Assembly (NCBI RefSeq): GCF_900496995.4
Contig: NC_044008.1
Coordinates: forward strand, 14,393,276-14,457,275
DNA length: 64,000 nucleotides
Source of the DNA: Aquila chrysaetos chrysaetos
Lineage: Eukaryota > Chordata > Aves > Accipitriformes > Accipitridae
Direction of reading: 5' to 3'
Shown here one piece after another: positions 12,101 through 25,960 of this stretch. Position 1 is the stretch's first letter. The number at the start of each line of letters is the position of its first letter. A model generated the notes under the pieces. The model was given only the letters and a program-made list of their open reading frames with translations. It made no database searches and was not told where the DNA came from. The position numbers and the translations under genes are program-made.

Positions 12101-15100
12101 GCCGCTTCAAACTGCAGCCCCCGCTGGATTCAATTAAGGGTTTTTTTTCTCTGGACAGGACTTGACCAGGGAGCAATGCTTGAGTCAGAAACAAAGACAA
12201 GCCTTGAGGCAGAAGATCTTGTAATATTTCTAAGTTAATTTATAATCGTAGTGCTTTTACTCTTAAAAGATAAAGTAAGTAAGATGGTGTTGTGATTAAG
12301 GTGCAGAATATCTAATTTGAGAGGTGCATAAAAGGAAATCAAGGAGTGCTATCTATCAGGAAGATAACTAAAAGGATCAAGTCTTCCCCCATCCTCACTA
12401 TAAATCTTTCACTGAGAAGAACTACTAGCTTATAAAGAACAAGAATTTCAAAAAAATAAAAATGAAAAAGGAGACATGTTAAACACTACCTAACAAGCTT
12501 CATGACATGAGCACAAAAGTCTTAAATTCACTGTCATAAATTCAATACCATCAAAAGATTCAGCTACTATGTCCTTAGAGACGGTACTGTGTAAAGTCAA
12601 GCACAATATTAAAAGACACTGAAATCTTTAATATGTGTTAAATATTTTAAACTCATATATCTGATTCACAGAAATATCACAGAGGCATCATCAACCATTT
12701 TTTCCCTTCTGTCACATTTTTTAATAGATGTGCCACCATTTCTGCAATTAGAAGATGGCCCAAACGTTTACAGAAAATGGATGAGCCAGAAAACTGCCCT
12801 TGCAGACATGATTACATCGAATCATCATGCCTACTCCAATAAACACACCCAAATATGCCAAGATTAATACCTGCGTATGTTTAAATCACCACTTTGAAAG
12901 AGATTAGATTTAAGGCATCCCACCTATTCCCAGAGGCAGCATGCAGTGATTATTCCTTACAGGTATTTTCATGGGGAAAATACCTTGTTCAAAAGTACTG
13001 AATGTTGTGATACTACCATATATAAAACTCTCTCCTTTTCATTTCACATTTAGGGCACATAAGCCTTTATTTTCTGTTTAAATGTACTAATCTTCTTAAC
13101 GGCATAATCGAGCCTCTAATATATAATATTATCAGTTTATATTTAGAAGGAATAACTGTCACGTTAGTGGTGATGGACATATCTCTCCATTCATCTGACT
13201 GAATTACCCTGGATAAATCCTTTTCCCCAATTCATTTTTGCAGAGACAGCAAGCGGCTTTATTTTATTTAAAAGCAAATCAGACAGTTGCAAGATATTTA
13301 TAGTTAATATGTAAAAATCCTGCTTTAAGTTTGAGAAACGTTTCTTTCTTCCTCTGTTTCTCACAGGGAAGTGTTCCAGTTTGTAGCTTTTTAAATAACA
13401 CGGGATTTTGCAGGCTATAAATTCAACAAAAGGTATTCCTACAGTGAACAAGTCACAAAAACTTAAATTATGTTTGCATCCTTCCAGAGCTTTGTGCTCT
13501 TGGAAAGTAAAAATGAGCCTGAGCCTTTGGGTCCATTTAAGTAAGTTTATATTTAAGCATATCACAGGACTCTTTTTTTTCTCTAAGCAGAACTGGGAGA
13601 TGTCCCAGTAATTCCTAATTCCTGCCCAATATATTACCAGCTTTGTACCACATAAAAGGTGCCCCCACCAATACAAAACCTAAGCCAGATCTAAGTCACA
13701 GAAATGTGGTCCTCCTGGGAGATATTAAAGGGGGATTTTCAAGACACCAGACAGTTGGGCTATCTTTTGGCATATGATAGGAATTATGTTAGGCCTGCCA
13801 TGACACAGACAGTAAGCATAATAAATAGCTGCTAAATACCCAGGATCCTGAAATATATATTAAGATCTCTGCCACCCCACTCACGGATGTTTCCTTGTGG
13901 CACCTTTTCTGATTCCAAAGAGCACATTAAATGATTAGCCACCCAACATGTATAACTATTTATCCCAGCAGCGATCTGATTGCCTGCAACAGAAAAGATC
14001 AAGAAGCAACAAAACAGCCAGGTATGTAACAAAGGACATCATGGAATATGCTCTGAAGTGTATAACTAAAAGAAATGTATTATTATACTTTCATTATACC
14101 TAAACATTTCCAAATTGTTCAAGAGGAAGAGAAGAAATGTGATGTGTTATTATTCATTCCTGGTTTGCCTCAATGGTAAATACCTATACAAGGTACCAGC
14201 AGGTAAAACCAAAAACCAAAAAGGCCACGAAATTCTGGTCTAGCTAATTACAAAGGCATCAATCTCTCTTTATACCAGAGCACAGTGTTCTTGATGTAAA
14301 AAAAGCACAAAGAAGATGATTCCCCTCTAATTCAAATTCATTACGACCACTCTGCATGCGAAACATAATAAACACATGTTAAATTCAGCAGAAGAGATGA
14401 GAACGCAACTGGCACGCAGCTGGAACGTCATCCAGATCGTTTGACCGGGGCATTTTTTTTCCTACTGATACATCTGCCTAGCAGTTTTTGGGGGAGTTAC
14501 TAGACAGAAGCTGTCGATCCAGCTACATTCTCTGAGCAATGAGCCCAGCTCTTTGAAAAAGGAGAAAAGAGGGGAATATAATCTGGTAAACTGAAAGTCT
14601 GACTGCTCCCTCATGCATGGTCATCCCTTCTGCCTCACCTTTCTGCACCTGGACGCTGGGGTCAGGCTTGCCCCGACGCAGCACTGCCCCAAGAGGGGTG
14701 GAAACTGCCATCCGGGTGTCTGGCTCGAGGAGTAAATCAGTAAAGTTTTCAAGAAGAGAGTAGAGTTAAAGCTTGTCCTGCTGCCCAAAGCTTTTGTCTC
14801 ATCACTGGTATTACAAGATGAATCAAGGAGCTGTGGGTTTTGCTGGCACTGATCTTCTCATGGGGACCACAGTCCTCCTCCACCTTGGAGCGTTAAAAGC
14901 TGGAGCGCTCCAAGGCATCAGACAGAACGTGCAATTTTTATCAACGATTTGGCCAGTGTAAAGATTTGAGGTACTATGCTTACTAGCATCTGCATGAGTT
15001 CTGCACTTCATAGCAAATCTACGTGCTCTAAGAGAAAATACGTCAATTAGGAAGAAAAGGTTCCCCGTTTCTGACTGTTTGCATGTAGAGAATACTTGGC

Positions 15101-18100
15101 AACTGCAACAAGCGCAGGCTTTGTAAATCTGGAATGAAAGGTTAATAGTTACGGTGCAAGTCACTCAGTAGCGTTTCTTAGCAGTTAGCAATGTGCAGTC
15201 GGAAGAAATATTGTACTGCAATTAATTTTACGATGTGTTTTCTCGAATTGAAACTGTTGCGAATAGCAGGAGAATGTGATCTCTACTGTAATCTCACTAA
15301 TTGGGAAAAAGGCACTTGGGGGGAGTTGGACATTGGAGTTTTGGGCAAGGTCCCAGAAGAAGAGTAGCCAGTGTGTAATACACCACCACTGCTGCTCAAA
15401 GACAGTTTAGAGTTTAAAAAAACAATTTGTACTAAGAAACCGGCCAGATGCCATCACATTGGCTTTCCCTCGGTGATGAATGGCATGAAAGCTCCCTAAC
15501 ATCTGCTACCACTTGATGAAACAAAACTTACATCTCTTTGAGTGAAAAGGTCCACAGATGCTCACTGGAGTAATCCGGGCTGCCTGAGGCTGGGGAGGGA
15601 CTGGTGCTGCCAGCCCCAGCCAAACCCGCACCTTTTCATCTCCGCTGGTTGAGGCAAATTCTGCAAACATCACAGCTCCGCTGTAACTCCATTGTACTCC
15701 ATAACTGCATTAACTACAGGTTGAAGGAAAAGCAGGGCAATGAAGAACATAGGGAATCATTTCCCTGAATGAAATAAACCTGCATCTCCAAGCCAATTTC
15801 CATGTCTGCTCTGAGCTGTTCATTTCTATTTGAGGAGGACAGCCCTATAAATATTATTCCTTGGAAAAAAGAGAATCTTAGAGGCAGAAACGCCTGTTTG
15901 TCTAGTTAAATGAATGCCAATTCTATAGATGCATTACAACAGGTTTTCAAGTTTGGAAGCAGAAATATCCTTTAACTGTAGACATCCAGAAGGAGCCAAG
16001 TGACAGATCTCCTCTAAGCCTTTTTTACTGAACACTGAATGAGGGAAAAGACTTCTGCTGAAAAAGAAAACTGAACAATGACTAGATGTAAAGGAAAATG
16101 TGGTCAACGTATACATCAGAAGCCACATAGCAACCGCAGGTATCGTTATAGAAAACATGAGTTTGTTACCTTGGAAATGTCAGTATTGCTACCAACTGCA
16201 CTTTGGTGCCTTAAAGAGCGAATGATTATTCTGTAATTTATTTTGGGAACAAACGTGAGGAGAGTGGTGAGGGTTACTTGTCTGAATCAGATCTGTTCAG
16301 TGGCCGGAAATTAAATGGTCAACTTGTCAGAAGTAGAACTGTTCGATTTTTGGTTCAGTGACCAAAATGAAAAGAGAAAGAAAGAAAAAGAGATCAGCTT
16401 GGGTTAACATAAAAGGAGAAGTACTGAGGGGTTTAGCACAAAAAAATAAATTAAAATATCAGTTAGGTCAATATGAAAATCTTCGATGAACCCAAAAAAA
16501 TCAGATAAAGAATTTTGTTCAAGCAGAAAAGTCTCATTTTCTGATTATGCGGCCAACTTCTTTTTTTTCTTTTTCACAGTCAGTTTCACAATTAAGATAC
16601 CTTTTCAAAACAAAAATCAAAAATATGTTTTGAAAATATCAGTAATATATTTCAAATGCTTCATTTCCCCATTTTCCATTAAAACATTTACCAAATTCTA
16701 CTCAAATACATTATCAGTTTTTATCCTTCGCAAAACCAGATTTTAAATGAATTCGCTATAAACATGGCAATTCCAGCCAAATCAATTCTAAAACCTTGTG
16801 TCTCATGCAAGAATACTATCAACTTGAAAACCTATCTGATGGGGTATCAGTCATCAGCAAATCAACTATAATATTTGGAAAGCATAAAAATATTTGCCAG
16901 AGGTTTTTGGTCTTCGTACTAAGCAGAATGAAGTTTTCCGAAGGCTACAGTCTTTTTGGGCCAGAGTCAGAATTGCTCTACAAAAATGCTTAACGCTGGA
17001 GTTTAGCCAGAGATCCTTTTTTTCAAACATACTAGGAACTTTTTTTTTTACAGCACTTTATAGTACTGACTCTTTAATTGTGATACCTGGCATCCCCACA
17101 AGCTGCTGCGCTGCAAGGCTGGGCAGCACTTTGTTAAACCAGGATCTTTGCCTTGGCCAGTTGTGCTGTTTTGTTTCTCTCTGCAGTTCTTGGTATCGAT
17201 AATTGTTTCATCCAGTGTCCAGATGAATGTGTCTAATTCTGGAAGGAGGGTTGTTTTTTTCTAGCAGCGCATTTCCTCTGTGAAATAGGAACACTGGAAG
17301 ATTATTGTGGCCTGGAAACCACAGCTTGTTTAGCCAGAAAGATAAATATTATCTATATTTCTTGTTCTTTCCTATCTGTTGTATTGTCCTGGGGAGCAGT
17401 GGGAGAAGTGGAAGGCAAACGGCGGAGACCTTGCCAAGCCCCGTGACGTGATGAATGACTTCTCACATCCCAGGGCCTGACACGAAGAGAGGCCACAGAG
17501 GGTCGTGCTGCTGTTTTCAGATGTTAAAAAGGCCGATCACCTACTCATTGCTTTTACGTCTAGCATTCCCTTGCAGGACTCGCGGGCAGACCCAGCTCTG
17601 CCATGGAGTATTCCTCTGCAAGAGCATGGGCAACCTACACAGGAAGGCTGATTTTCTGTGTCCTTGCTAACTCATTTATTAATATACTTCCAGACATGTT
17701 GAATAATGTGACCACAAAGTACCTCCCAGCCACAGAGAGAAGAAAATTCCCAGATTTCTCCAAGTCTTCCAGCTTGTGAGTGTTAGGTGCTCTCTCTTTT
17801 CCCTCTTCCTTCCCTCCTCTCCACTATAATGTGCACAGCGCATGGACAGACTGTCAACTTTCACAGTTTCCCCATGCGTTCCCAGGGAGCATCCTACATA
17901 CACTACCTGTGGACAACCAACACGCAAATCCCTTCAAACCCAAGCTGGGACAAGCCAGGAACTGCCTGCGGTTGCGATGCGGCAGGATAAGGAGGGGAAA
18001 ACAGCATTTGTTCCCAGATGCACGCCTGTGCATGAAAGGGAGCTTGTTTGACGGATTTCCCTGTACGAACTGGGGTTTTTCTTTGCCAACTTTTGATTAT

Positions 18101-21100
18101 CTAAGTGCACTCTCAAAATGACGTCAGGGGGATGGAAAGAGGGAAGCGGTGAGGCCCCTTACGCTGTGTGGTTTTCACCAGCTGGACCGCTCTGTGTACA
18201 GCCGCGTGGTGGCCAGGCACTGGAGGGGGGACAAAGGAGCCAGCGTCCAGCCACCCATGGCAGCAAGGAACGATGAGCCGGAGAGGAGGACACACCGCCA
18301 CAGCCAGATCTGGGGTTGGCAGGCAGGCCCTCTTCTTGTCTTTCAGCTCTGTCACGTCATACCCATTTATTTACAAAACTATCCTTCAAGCAGACACGGG
18401 GAGGAATAAATAACTCTGGCTAATCTGAGGCGATCATAATTTTGCTAAGCGTGGTGCAAGAGCTCTTAGCATTTTGTCTCGGTCTGCTTTATAATTCGAT
18501 CCCCTCAGCCCGATGTGTACGGCCCTGCCTCCTGTGAGAAACAAGCAGCCACAGACACGCATGCATACGTGTGAGCAGATGCCATTCAGGGAAACACACA
18601 CAGATCTTCAGCCCAATCTCTGATGATTAATCTGCTCACCCTGCTGAAGAAGAGCAAGGGCACTGGAGTTCCCCCTGCGCTGTATCTTGCAAAACCAAAG
18701 AGAGAAACCGGCGACCACCCTGCATGTCTGCATGCCCTAAGGCTTCTGCCTCAGGAGGAGACACAGCAGTAGTTTTACCCGCAGTTTCACAAATATTTCC
18801 AACGCCTAGTGAACCCCTACACCCAGAAGGCTGGGCTTATGAATAAGACTTCTCATCCACCAAACCTAAATCAAATTTTACTCTGGGCATCTCAACCAAA
18901 TACTCTGAACTGTCCCCTGGAGCTGCTCCCTCCTCTGAGCAGGCAGAGAGGAGGAGGGGAGGAGGGGATGGGGCTGGAGGCATGCGGGGCCACCATCCAT
19001 CTGATGTCCTCCCCTGCCGGCACCCGGCCCTTCAGCAAGGAGGTGGGGACAGGCTGTCCCCCAGGCTGGCACACCACCTCCCTCTTGGGGAGCGGGGCAA
19101 GGCATCCTCCCAGAGAGGGTCTGTGGGGAGCACTGGTCCCGCCGCGGGGCTAGATACACCCTGTGGTGTTTGTCACCCTGGGACATGGGAAACGGGCAGC
19201 ACTGAAGCACTTGCACAGGTCAGAGAGAAACCTGCAGCACACACAATTTTAGGAAGAAGGTAGAAGTCTGAAAGAAGGGGTTTTTTTGAAAACTTAGGGT
19301 AGTGTAATGTAAAGCTTGCACCTGAAGGGAGATGGATTTGTCGCCTGCTGTCACTCAGGGCTCTTGCAGGTTGAACTTCAACAGATGTGGGCTGGAAAAG
19401 CGCCATTGATTTCACCCCCTGAGGAGATGCCTGTGAAACTCTCACAACCAATATTAATATCAAAGTGCCTGGAGAGGAGCAGGGATCAGCCTCCTCTGTT
19501 TTGTTCCAAGGATCAAAAAATATGGCAAGAGGAACCTTACAAAGACTGCGAAAAACAGCCTCCCCTTTGCAATGAAAGCCTTTGGGAAAGTGTCCAGGGA
19601 ACTCCTCACCTGCTCCTCTGCAACTTTCACAGGCCACTCGTGTCCAGTCCCCCCAAACACCTCCTGCTTTCTAGACTGAGATGTTCACATAAGAGGCATT
19701 GCCTACAACAGGTTGTGAGGAAACACTACAAGGTAACAGTCAGGGATGTCCTCATTCCCCAGGAAGACCAAGGATCCCACTGGGGTGGAGGGAGAGTAGC
19801 CTTGTGGAGATCGCTACTGGCATGCAAAAACCACATATACCAACCAGTCTCCCCAAACAGAAAGCCACGCTGACAGCGGCAGGACGAGGGTGAATAGCCA
19901 ACAACTGCACCAAACGGAGTCTGGACACAGGTGATGCTGCGGTTGGTGAGACGAAGAACGAGCCCACGGGTGCCTCTGCCTGAAGCTCGGCTGAACCCAG
20001 CTGCCCAGGAAACACTGTGGTGCCCGGGAGGCATCAGCTGCTCCAGGCGGTTGCAGGAGATGATGGCAGGGAGCCTGTGGCCCTGTGCCCAGCCTTTGGG
20101 TACCATCTCCAGCCCCAGCCAGGACCTCTCCAGCTGCAGAAGGACTGAGTAATGCCTGGTGCCAGACTGTGGAATAAACGGGCACAAGCCTTAATGCCCC
20201 TCGCAAACCCCGGTTCTCCCTCTCCAAGCAGGACGTACACCTCGCTGACTTTGCCTTATTTAAGGCAAATGCTTAACGAGAGATATATTAAACCAAAACA
20301 AAGTCTTCAAAAAAACCCATCTCCATGGCCCTGCTCTTCCCTTCAGGAAAAGAGTAAAAAAGGTGTCGCCCATGGGAGGCATCTGAGCACTGGGGGGGAC
20401 CTGGGAGAAGGTCCCACGGGCATGGACCAGGAGGATCTCTGCCTCCACGACGCCACCGTCCATTGGCACAGCCCAGCCTGCGCCGCGCGAACTGCCTGAC
20501 ACACGCTGTGACTTTCATTTTCAAGGAGGCGAGGGGGAATGGAGGAAAACCGCCCACTGAACAAGAAGGCATCGTCTGACAAACTGGGAAGTCTTTTCCA
20601 CAAGCAATCTGTTCTTGGGCTTTGACAGATGTTAAAAGTTGCACTGTCAGAGTTTGTCCTATGTTTATCCCAGAGGCTAGTCACAACTGGGGCTGGGGGG
20701 GAAAGTGGGAATTACACAAATATTCCAGACACACATTTGCACTCTGTGCACCTTTCATGCCCGATGAAAAGGCAGGAAACGTTAGCACAAAGAAAGGAAG
20801 CATGTTAAAAAGACTGAACCTTTCATCGGAGACTATTGAAATTCTCATAACAAGGGCCACTATGAAAGGTTGCTTATTCTCAGAGGTAAGACAGTGCCGT
20901 TTCCTTCCCTCTCCATGCAGCAAACACTCATGACAAATCTAAGCCACAGCTGTAGGGCATGAGACACACAAAGCAAATAAAGGTTGCATCTGAATTCATC
21001 TCAGTTGTATCACCACGGCTATGATCAGATTGAAAATCGTACTTCAACCAGTCAATATGCAAATAAAATGCTACAGTATTTCAACAGCAGTGGCCTTCAA

Positions 21101-23432
21101 AAATCCAGATTAAGGGAACAATAAGGAAAATGAGAAATGCCACCGGTCTGACAGTCTCGCTCTGTTCTACCTAATGAACCAACACGGGTTTGGTGGAATA
21201 ATCAATGTGGGAAACATTGGAGAAACGTACTACATGCCACCACGGCACAGTAACCTACTTATAAGTTGTTTACTGGTCACCTTAGGCCTTGAAGTAGAAG
21301 GTTTATATCTTGTTTTGTATACATCTATTTATATCTAATTACAATTATTAATTATTTATAAGAAAAATATCTTTTTTAAAAAAATTTTGACTTGAAAGCA
21401 GTTAGTAGGGGCAGATTTTAGCAATAAATCCCACAGATAAATTATACATATTAAAAAATATCTCCTTTAAGCTCAGAAAGCAGAAAATATGTGCGATATC
21501 CCCACTGAAACAGTATTTTTGCACCCTTTCAGCATTGATAGGCTTCTTTTCTTCCTTGACTTCAATGCTGGGTGATGTGCTACGGGAAAGGTCTGTGCAC
21601 ACACGCCAGCCCCCACACCGAGCTCTGGGCCTCGGACGGTGAACTCACTGAGGCAGAGATCATTTTTTAATGTATACAGACAAGCCCAGCGTAGTCTGCC
21701 CTATGCAAACCCATAATACCAACAATACCGTTTCTGTCCTACAGTCAGATGTCACCTGACAAATGTGGGTCAGGCCGGCACGCCATGCTGACTTTGATTT
21801 CTGTTATTTGGGGCAATCAAGTCTCCCTTGCAGGGGGGAGCAGCCCCCTGATGGGGGGGGGAGAAAGGATTTAACCAGAGATTACATCTCTTCTGCAAAT
21901 TTGCAAGAAAGGCTCATTTAGGCCTTTGCGGACCTTCTACCTCCTTTCATCAATCCCATGCCTGACCACATCGTTGGCTGAGCCATCTGCTGACTGCTGA
22001 TTTGGCCCACGAATTAGAGCAATGACAGCTGAACCCGTTAAAATTTAGCGTCTTTCCTAGCAAAACACGGTTTGTAAGAGGCTGTCAGCTGTGACCTTGC
22101 CTACCTTTTTCTTTTATAGGTTGGCATCCTTCATCAGTTTCTGGTCAGGAGACCTTAAAAGCACAGGTTTTTAAAATTTGCAAGGACACACCACATGAAC
22201 TCTGGGGCCAGACAAAAGCTTCAGAAATATAGACAAGCCATTGGCCAACATCAAGATTTAGAAACCCACGTTCACTCAAAAACACACTAAGTAAGGCTCA
22301 GATCTGATAAATTCAAGCAGACCATCTAAAGAACAGGCCACAGTATTCAGAAATCAGCCTTGCTTTTGCAAAAGTTCACTTTATGCAAGAAAATGCTCAA
22401 TACAGCAGAGCACGGTCAGGGTGCGCTCCGGGGGCTTCGGTGGATGAGGACATTTTTAGTAAATGCTGACCCCAGATGAAATTTTTATGTGCTACGAAAC
22501 CCTTATGCAGCTGCAAGATATTGCTAGGGACCTCAGAGGAAAGAAGAGACCTGAAGACCAAGGGTCTTCCCCATTCTTAATAACTCCCTCTCCATTGCTA
22601 CCTATTGCCAGCCTCACATTTTTAATTTAAGTGTCCCTTAAGAGTTACAGAATAATCCCTGGAGCTAACTGGCCTCCCACGAGCAAAAATTTCTCCACGC
22701 CTCTTTAATTTAAAACAAAAAATGACGGAAGACTCCATTCTTCCAAAGATCAGAGGAGGCTGTAAGTGGATGAGATGAAAGTTTTTGAGGGAATACCCTG
22801 CAAAAGACTCAAGAAGCTGACCTGCTTCTCAGGCTGATGCCGGAAAACATGGACCGAAATCTGCTCTTCTGTTAGCAATGCACCATCACTAACATCACCT
22901 CCTGTGCACTCTTTACTTCTACTGGCTCACAAAAAGATTCCTACACTTTGGTGTAACTGGTAGAGAAAGTATCCATAAGGGAGTTTCTGCAGCTTAGTTA
23001 TAATCCGGTTTATACCTCAACCAGCATCACTGCTTACTCACCAGTTATTTCCTCTCTTCCCCTCTCTCACTTTGAACTCCAACACCTTTTTATTTTTTAA
23101 TAATCTGATCAATAAGAATTTGCAATGAAAATACCCACCAGATAAAGTGGGTACCAGAAATGTAAGTAACCTTAATGAAAACAGATACTAAGTCACAATC
23201 TGTATTTCTTAAATAGAGCGGTTAATAACAAAGGTGGAATTGGCCAGACTTTAAACAACTTTTTATCAGTGCTGAAAGAGTGCATAACTACCACTTAAAA
23301 TAGTTGAAAACTTTTTTTTTTACAACCTATCAAAGCAATGGTTCCAGACAATATACAGTATATCTAAGAATAGTAACAGTCATTGATGGAAACTGATAAC
23401 ATTTGGGGACTGAAGGTTAATCTGTTCTGGGG

Positions 23433-23453
23433 AAAAAAAAAAAAAAAAAAAAA
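23433..23453. repeat. A21 homopolymer
   Basis: Twenty-one consecutive A bases following GGGG in RELN intron 1. No upstream retrotransposon body is recognised, so it is called a simple repeat, not a poly(A) tail. Confidence 0.85.
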
Positions 23454-24281
23454 GAAACAATGGAGAGTGAAATAGAAACTCAAGTCTCATTAAAGAAAAC
23501 TATTTTAAGGGCCGAATGATGAGTTTTAACATCAATCATGGGAAAACAGTTCAAAGTTGTTCCTAAAAGTTCTAAATTTGAAACCTTGGGAAAAAGGCAC
23601 TGCTCGCAGTGACAGCAAAAAAAAATTTAAGGGATAAGAAAAAATATGGTGTAAAGGTAATCCATTTGTATTTTTTAAACACTACATAATCTGACTGTTC
23701 ATTTTTAGGTTTCTGTGATTAAAGGCAGAGAAGACTCAATGTTCAGTCAAGTTTATCCTTTTTTCTTTATGCTTTTCCAATGTACTCATCTGCCTGTAAA
23801 TCATGGTACACGCTCTCAGCACCGAAGGCGCATTGACATGGATAATCAAAATTGACCGCAGATTGGAAATGAACCCAAAAGGACTTGTATAAAAATTTAT
23901 ACTGTTGTTGGTTTTTTTCCTAAAGAAATTATATTCTGCTCTGCAGATTACAGTGGAAGGCCCAGGAGAAAAAGAAAACGGGAGCATTGCTATCTACCAG
24001 AAAAGCTATGAGCAAGCCAAGTGGGCCCTGATGCAGCTCTCCAAACAGGCGACCACCGCTTGGCTGGAAGGAAGCTGAGCAGGTGCCTACATTAAACCAG
24101 TGCACACTTTGTCAGTTTGCATTTGAGCAAGTGCTTAAGTGCTTTGCCAGCTCAAGGACTTAATTAAATTTGAAATAAGCTAATTCAAGGAATAAAAGTC
24201 TGCCAAAGGTAATAAAATTGTTTACCGATTTATCAAGTCAGTCCTGTATATAAAAGAGCGTATTTATATGCAGCGTAGGTC

Positions 24282-24341
24282 TGGTCCTATTCAATCAGTG
24301 AATGCATTTTTAAATATTTACTGATTGCGGGAATAGGGCCA
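24282..24341. repeat. Imperfect inverted repeat, possible ancient MITE relic
   Basis: Left arm 24282-24303 (TGGTCCTATTCAATCAGTGAAT) pairs with right arm 24316-24341: 20 of 22 positions match when a 4-base bulge in the right arm is allowed. The loop is 12 bases (24304-24315). About 170 bases upstream, 24125-24160 contains AAGTGCTTAAGTGCTTTGCC, which resembles a palindromic repeat I recall as widespread in birds and reptiles. The most likely reading is an old non-autonomous DNA transposon; a structured RNA cannot be excluded. Confidence 0.5.
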
Positions 24342-25169
24342 AATCTGGAGTATTTTTAAGGGTTAGGGGAGAAGTGCTAAAGCCCAAAGTATCTAATTTA
24401 ACTATGCAAAGTAAGGAATATTACTGCCTTCATTTTTAACAGCAAGTTGTTAGCTGATATTTTTTTAATCGGAATTTTTTCTCCTCCAGCCCTTGCTGTA
24501 TGGTTTCATCCAATTCACTCCTCTTTGAACTCAATGCTCTTGGATGCTGCCTGTCACCCGTCCCTCTTGAATGAGAGGGCAGCAAGTGTAAAACAGGGCC
24601 TCACTGGAACTTGTGAAGAGTGGGAGCAGTGTATTTTTATATGCTCTCTGAGCAGGTGAATTTGCTTTGTACATATGTAAATGTCCCTTTGTCTTGTGCT
24701 TTTGTACCGCATCCCAAAACTCCACCTCTGCGTCCCCACAAGACCACCTTTAAAGTTTGATTTTCAAATGACAAATGCTCAACCAGTGCAGACTGGCATG
24801 TTTCAGTTAACATTAAACTGCATTATATAAAAGCCCAGATCGCTTCAAATTCTTTTTTTCAGATTGTCTACTTTGGGTTGGCTTTTTTTTCTTGTGCTAC
24901 ATTTAACTTTGATAATTGTTATATTTTAAAATACTCAAATGAGATATTTCAAAATATCTAACTGAATAAGCGTGCTTAGCTCAAGGATACGTCGGCCGCG
25001 CCGTGCATAGCAATCAGGCAGCGCTTCTTGTCTTTTTTTGGCACAGGTAAGCGTTTAATCAACGCACAGAACTGCAAAAAATGACCACTGCAAGACAGAA
25101 AGAAGAGACGAGGCTGGCGCGCAGCAGCGCGTGCCTACACCTTGTGCTGTGTAAACAAACCGGTTTTCA

Positions 25170-25960
25170 AGTTCAGCCTGTGGACTTCCTCCCGTGTTCG
25201 GGAGAGTTAGCGGGATCCCCCGGGTGCGTCCGATTTGTTTATTCTTTCTCGATACAGTGGCTTTAACGGACACCCCGAAATGCGTTGCTGGCAGCCCCCG
25301 CGGGCAGACGCCCGCCGCTGACAGCGAGGATGCTGCGGGCAGAGCAGCCGCGCCAGCGCTGCCCGCTTGGCGGACAGAAACGCGCAACCAGGGCGCAAAT
25401 TTCAGACGGGCGGCGCGGCGGGCGCGGAACCCCCGGGAAGAGGCGGCGGCCAGCACCTCGCCGACGGGCCCGGCCCGGGCGGCCGCGCACCCGCGCAGGG
25501 CTGCCCGCGGAGGGGGGAGAAGCGCGGGGCGGGCGCGCAGCGCGCAGCGCGCAGCGGGGGCGCGCAGGGCCGGGCGAGCGGCGCGCGGCCGGGGCAGCGG
25601 CGGCTCCGCAAAATCTCCGGGCGCCCCGGGAGACCGGGGCGGTTGAAAAAAAAAAAACAAAAAACCAACCAAACCCAAAGGAGGCACGGCGGGACGTTCG
25701 AAGCCGGCGCGTTTCGCTCTGTCGGAGGCACAAGAGCGGCGGAGAACCCAGCCCTGGCTACCTGGAAGGTCTGCGCGCGGCTGGGGCGTTTCTCTGCAAG
25801 CTGGTATTTTAAAATTTAAACCTCATTTTTAGAGGGCGAGAGGCAGAAGAGCATCTCCGGAGAAACACGCACATCCCTGCTCCTCAGCCCGCAGGGCCGA
25901 GGCGGCCGGGCAGCCCTGCCCGCAGCCCTGCTCTCGCGCCCGCCACAAGCCCCTCTCCCC
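25170..25960. promoter_or_regulatory. Second CpG island, inside RELN intron 1
   Basis: A CpG- and GC-rich stretch about 1.7-2.5 kb downstream of exon 1, separated from the main promoter island by AT-rich DNA (about 25970-26980). It contains a short GCGCAGC tandem (about 25534-25556) and a purine run A11 at 25647-25657. Frames on both strands are open for 100-200 codons but are Arg/Ala/Gly/Pro-rich, overlap each other and match no protein I know. It may be an alternative promoter, an enhancer-associated island or the start of a non-coding transcript. Confidence 0.55.
25534..25556. repeat. GCGCAGC tandem repeat
   Basis: About three units of GCGCAGC in the intronic CpG island, in a stretch made almost only of G, C and A. 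The exact count is approximate. Confidence 0.65.

Noticed and set aside
19173..20240. Overlapping frames of 137-185 codons on both strands
   Set aside because: Opposite-strand frames cover the same bases, none has a recognisable motif, and the region lies inside the inferred RELN intron 1.
25055..25819. Open frames of 150-210 codons on both strands in the intronic CpG island
   Set aside because: They overlap in four or more frames and are Arg/Ala/Gly-rich with no domain. The island is reported as a regulatory candidate, not a gene.
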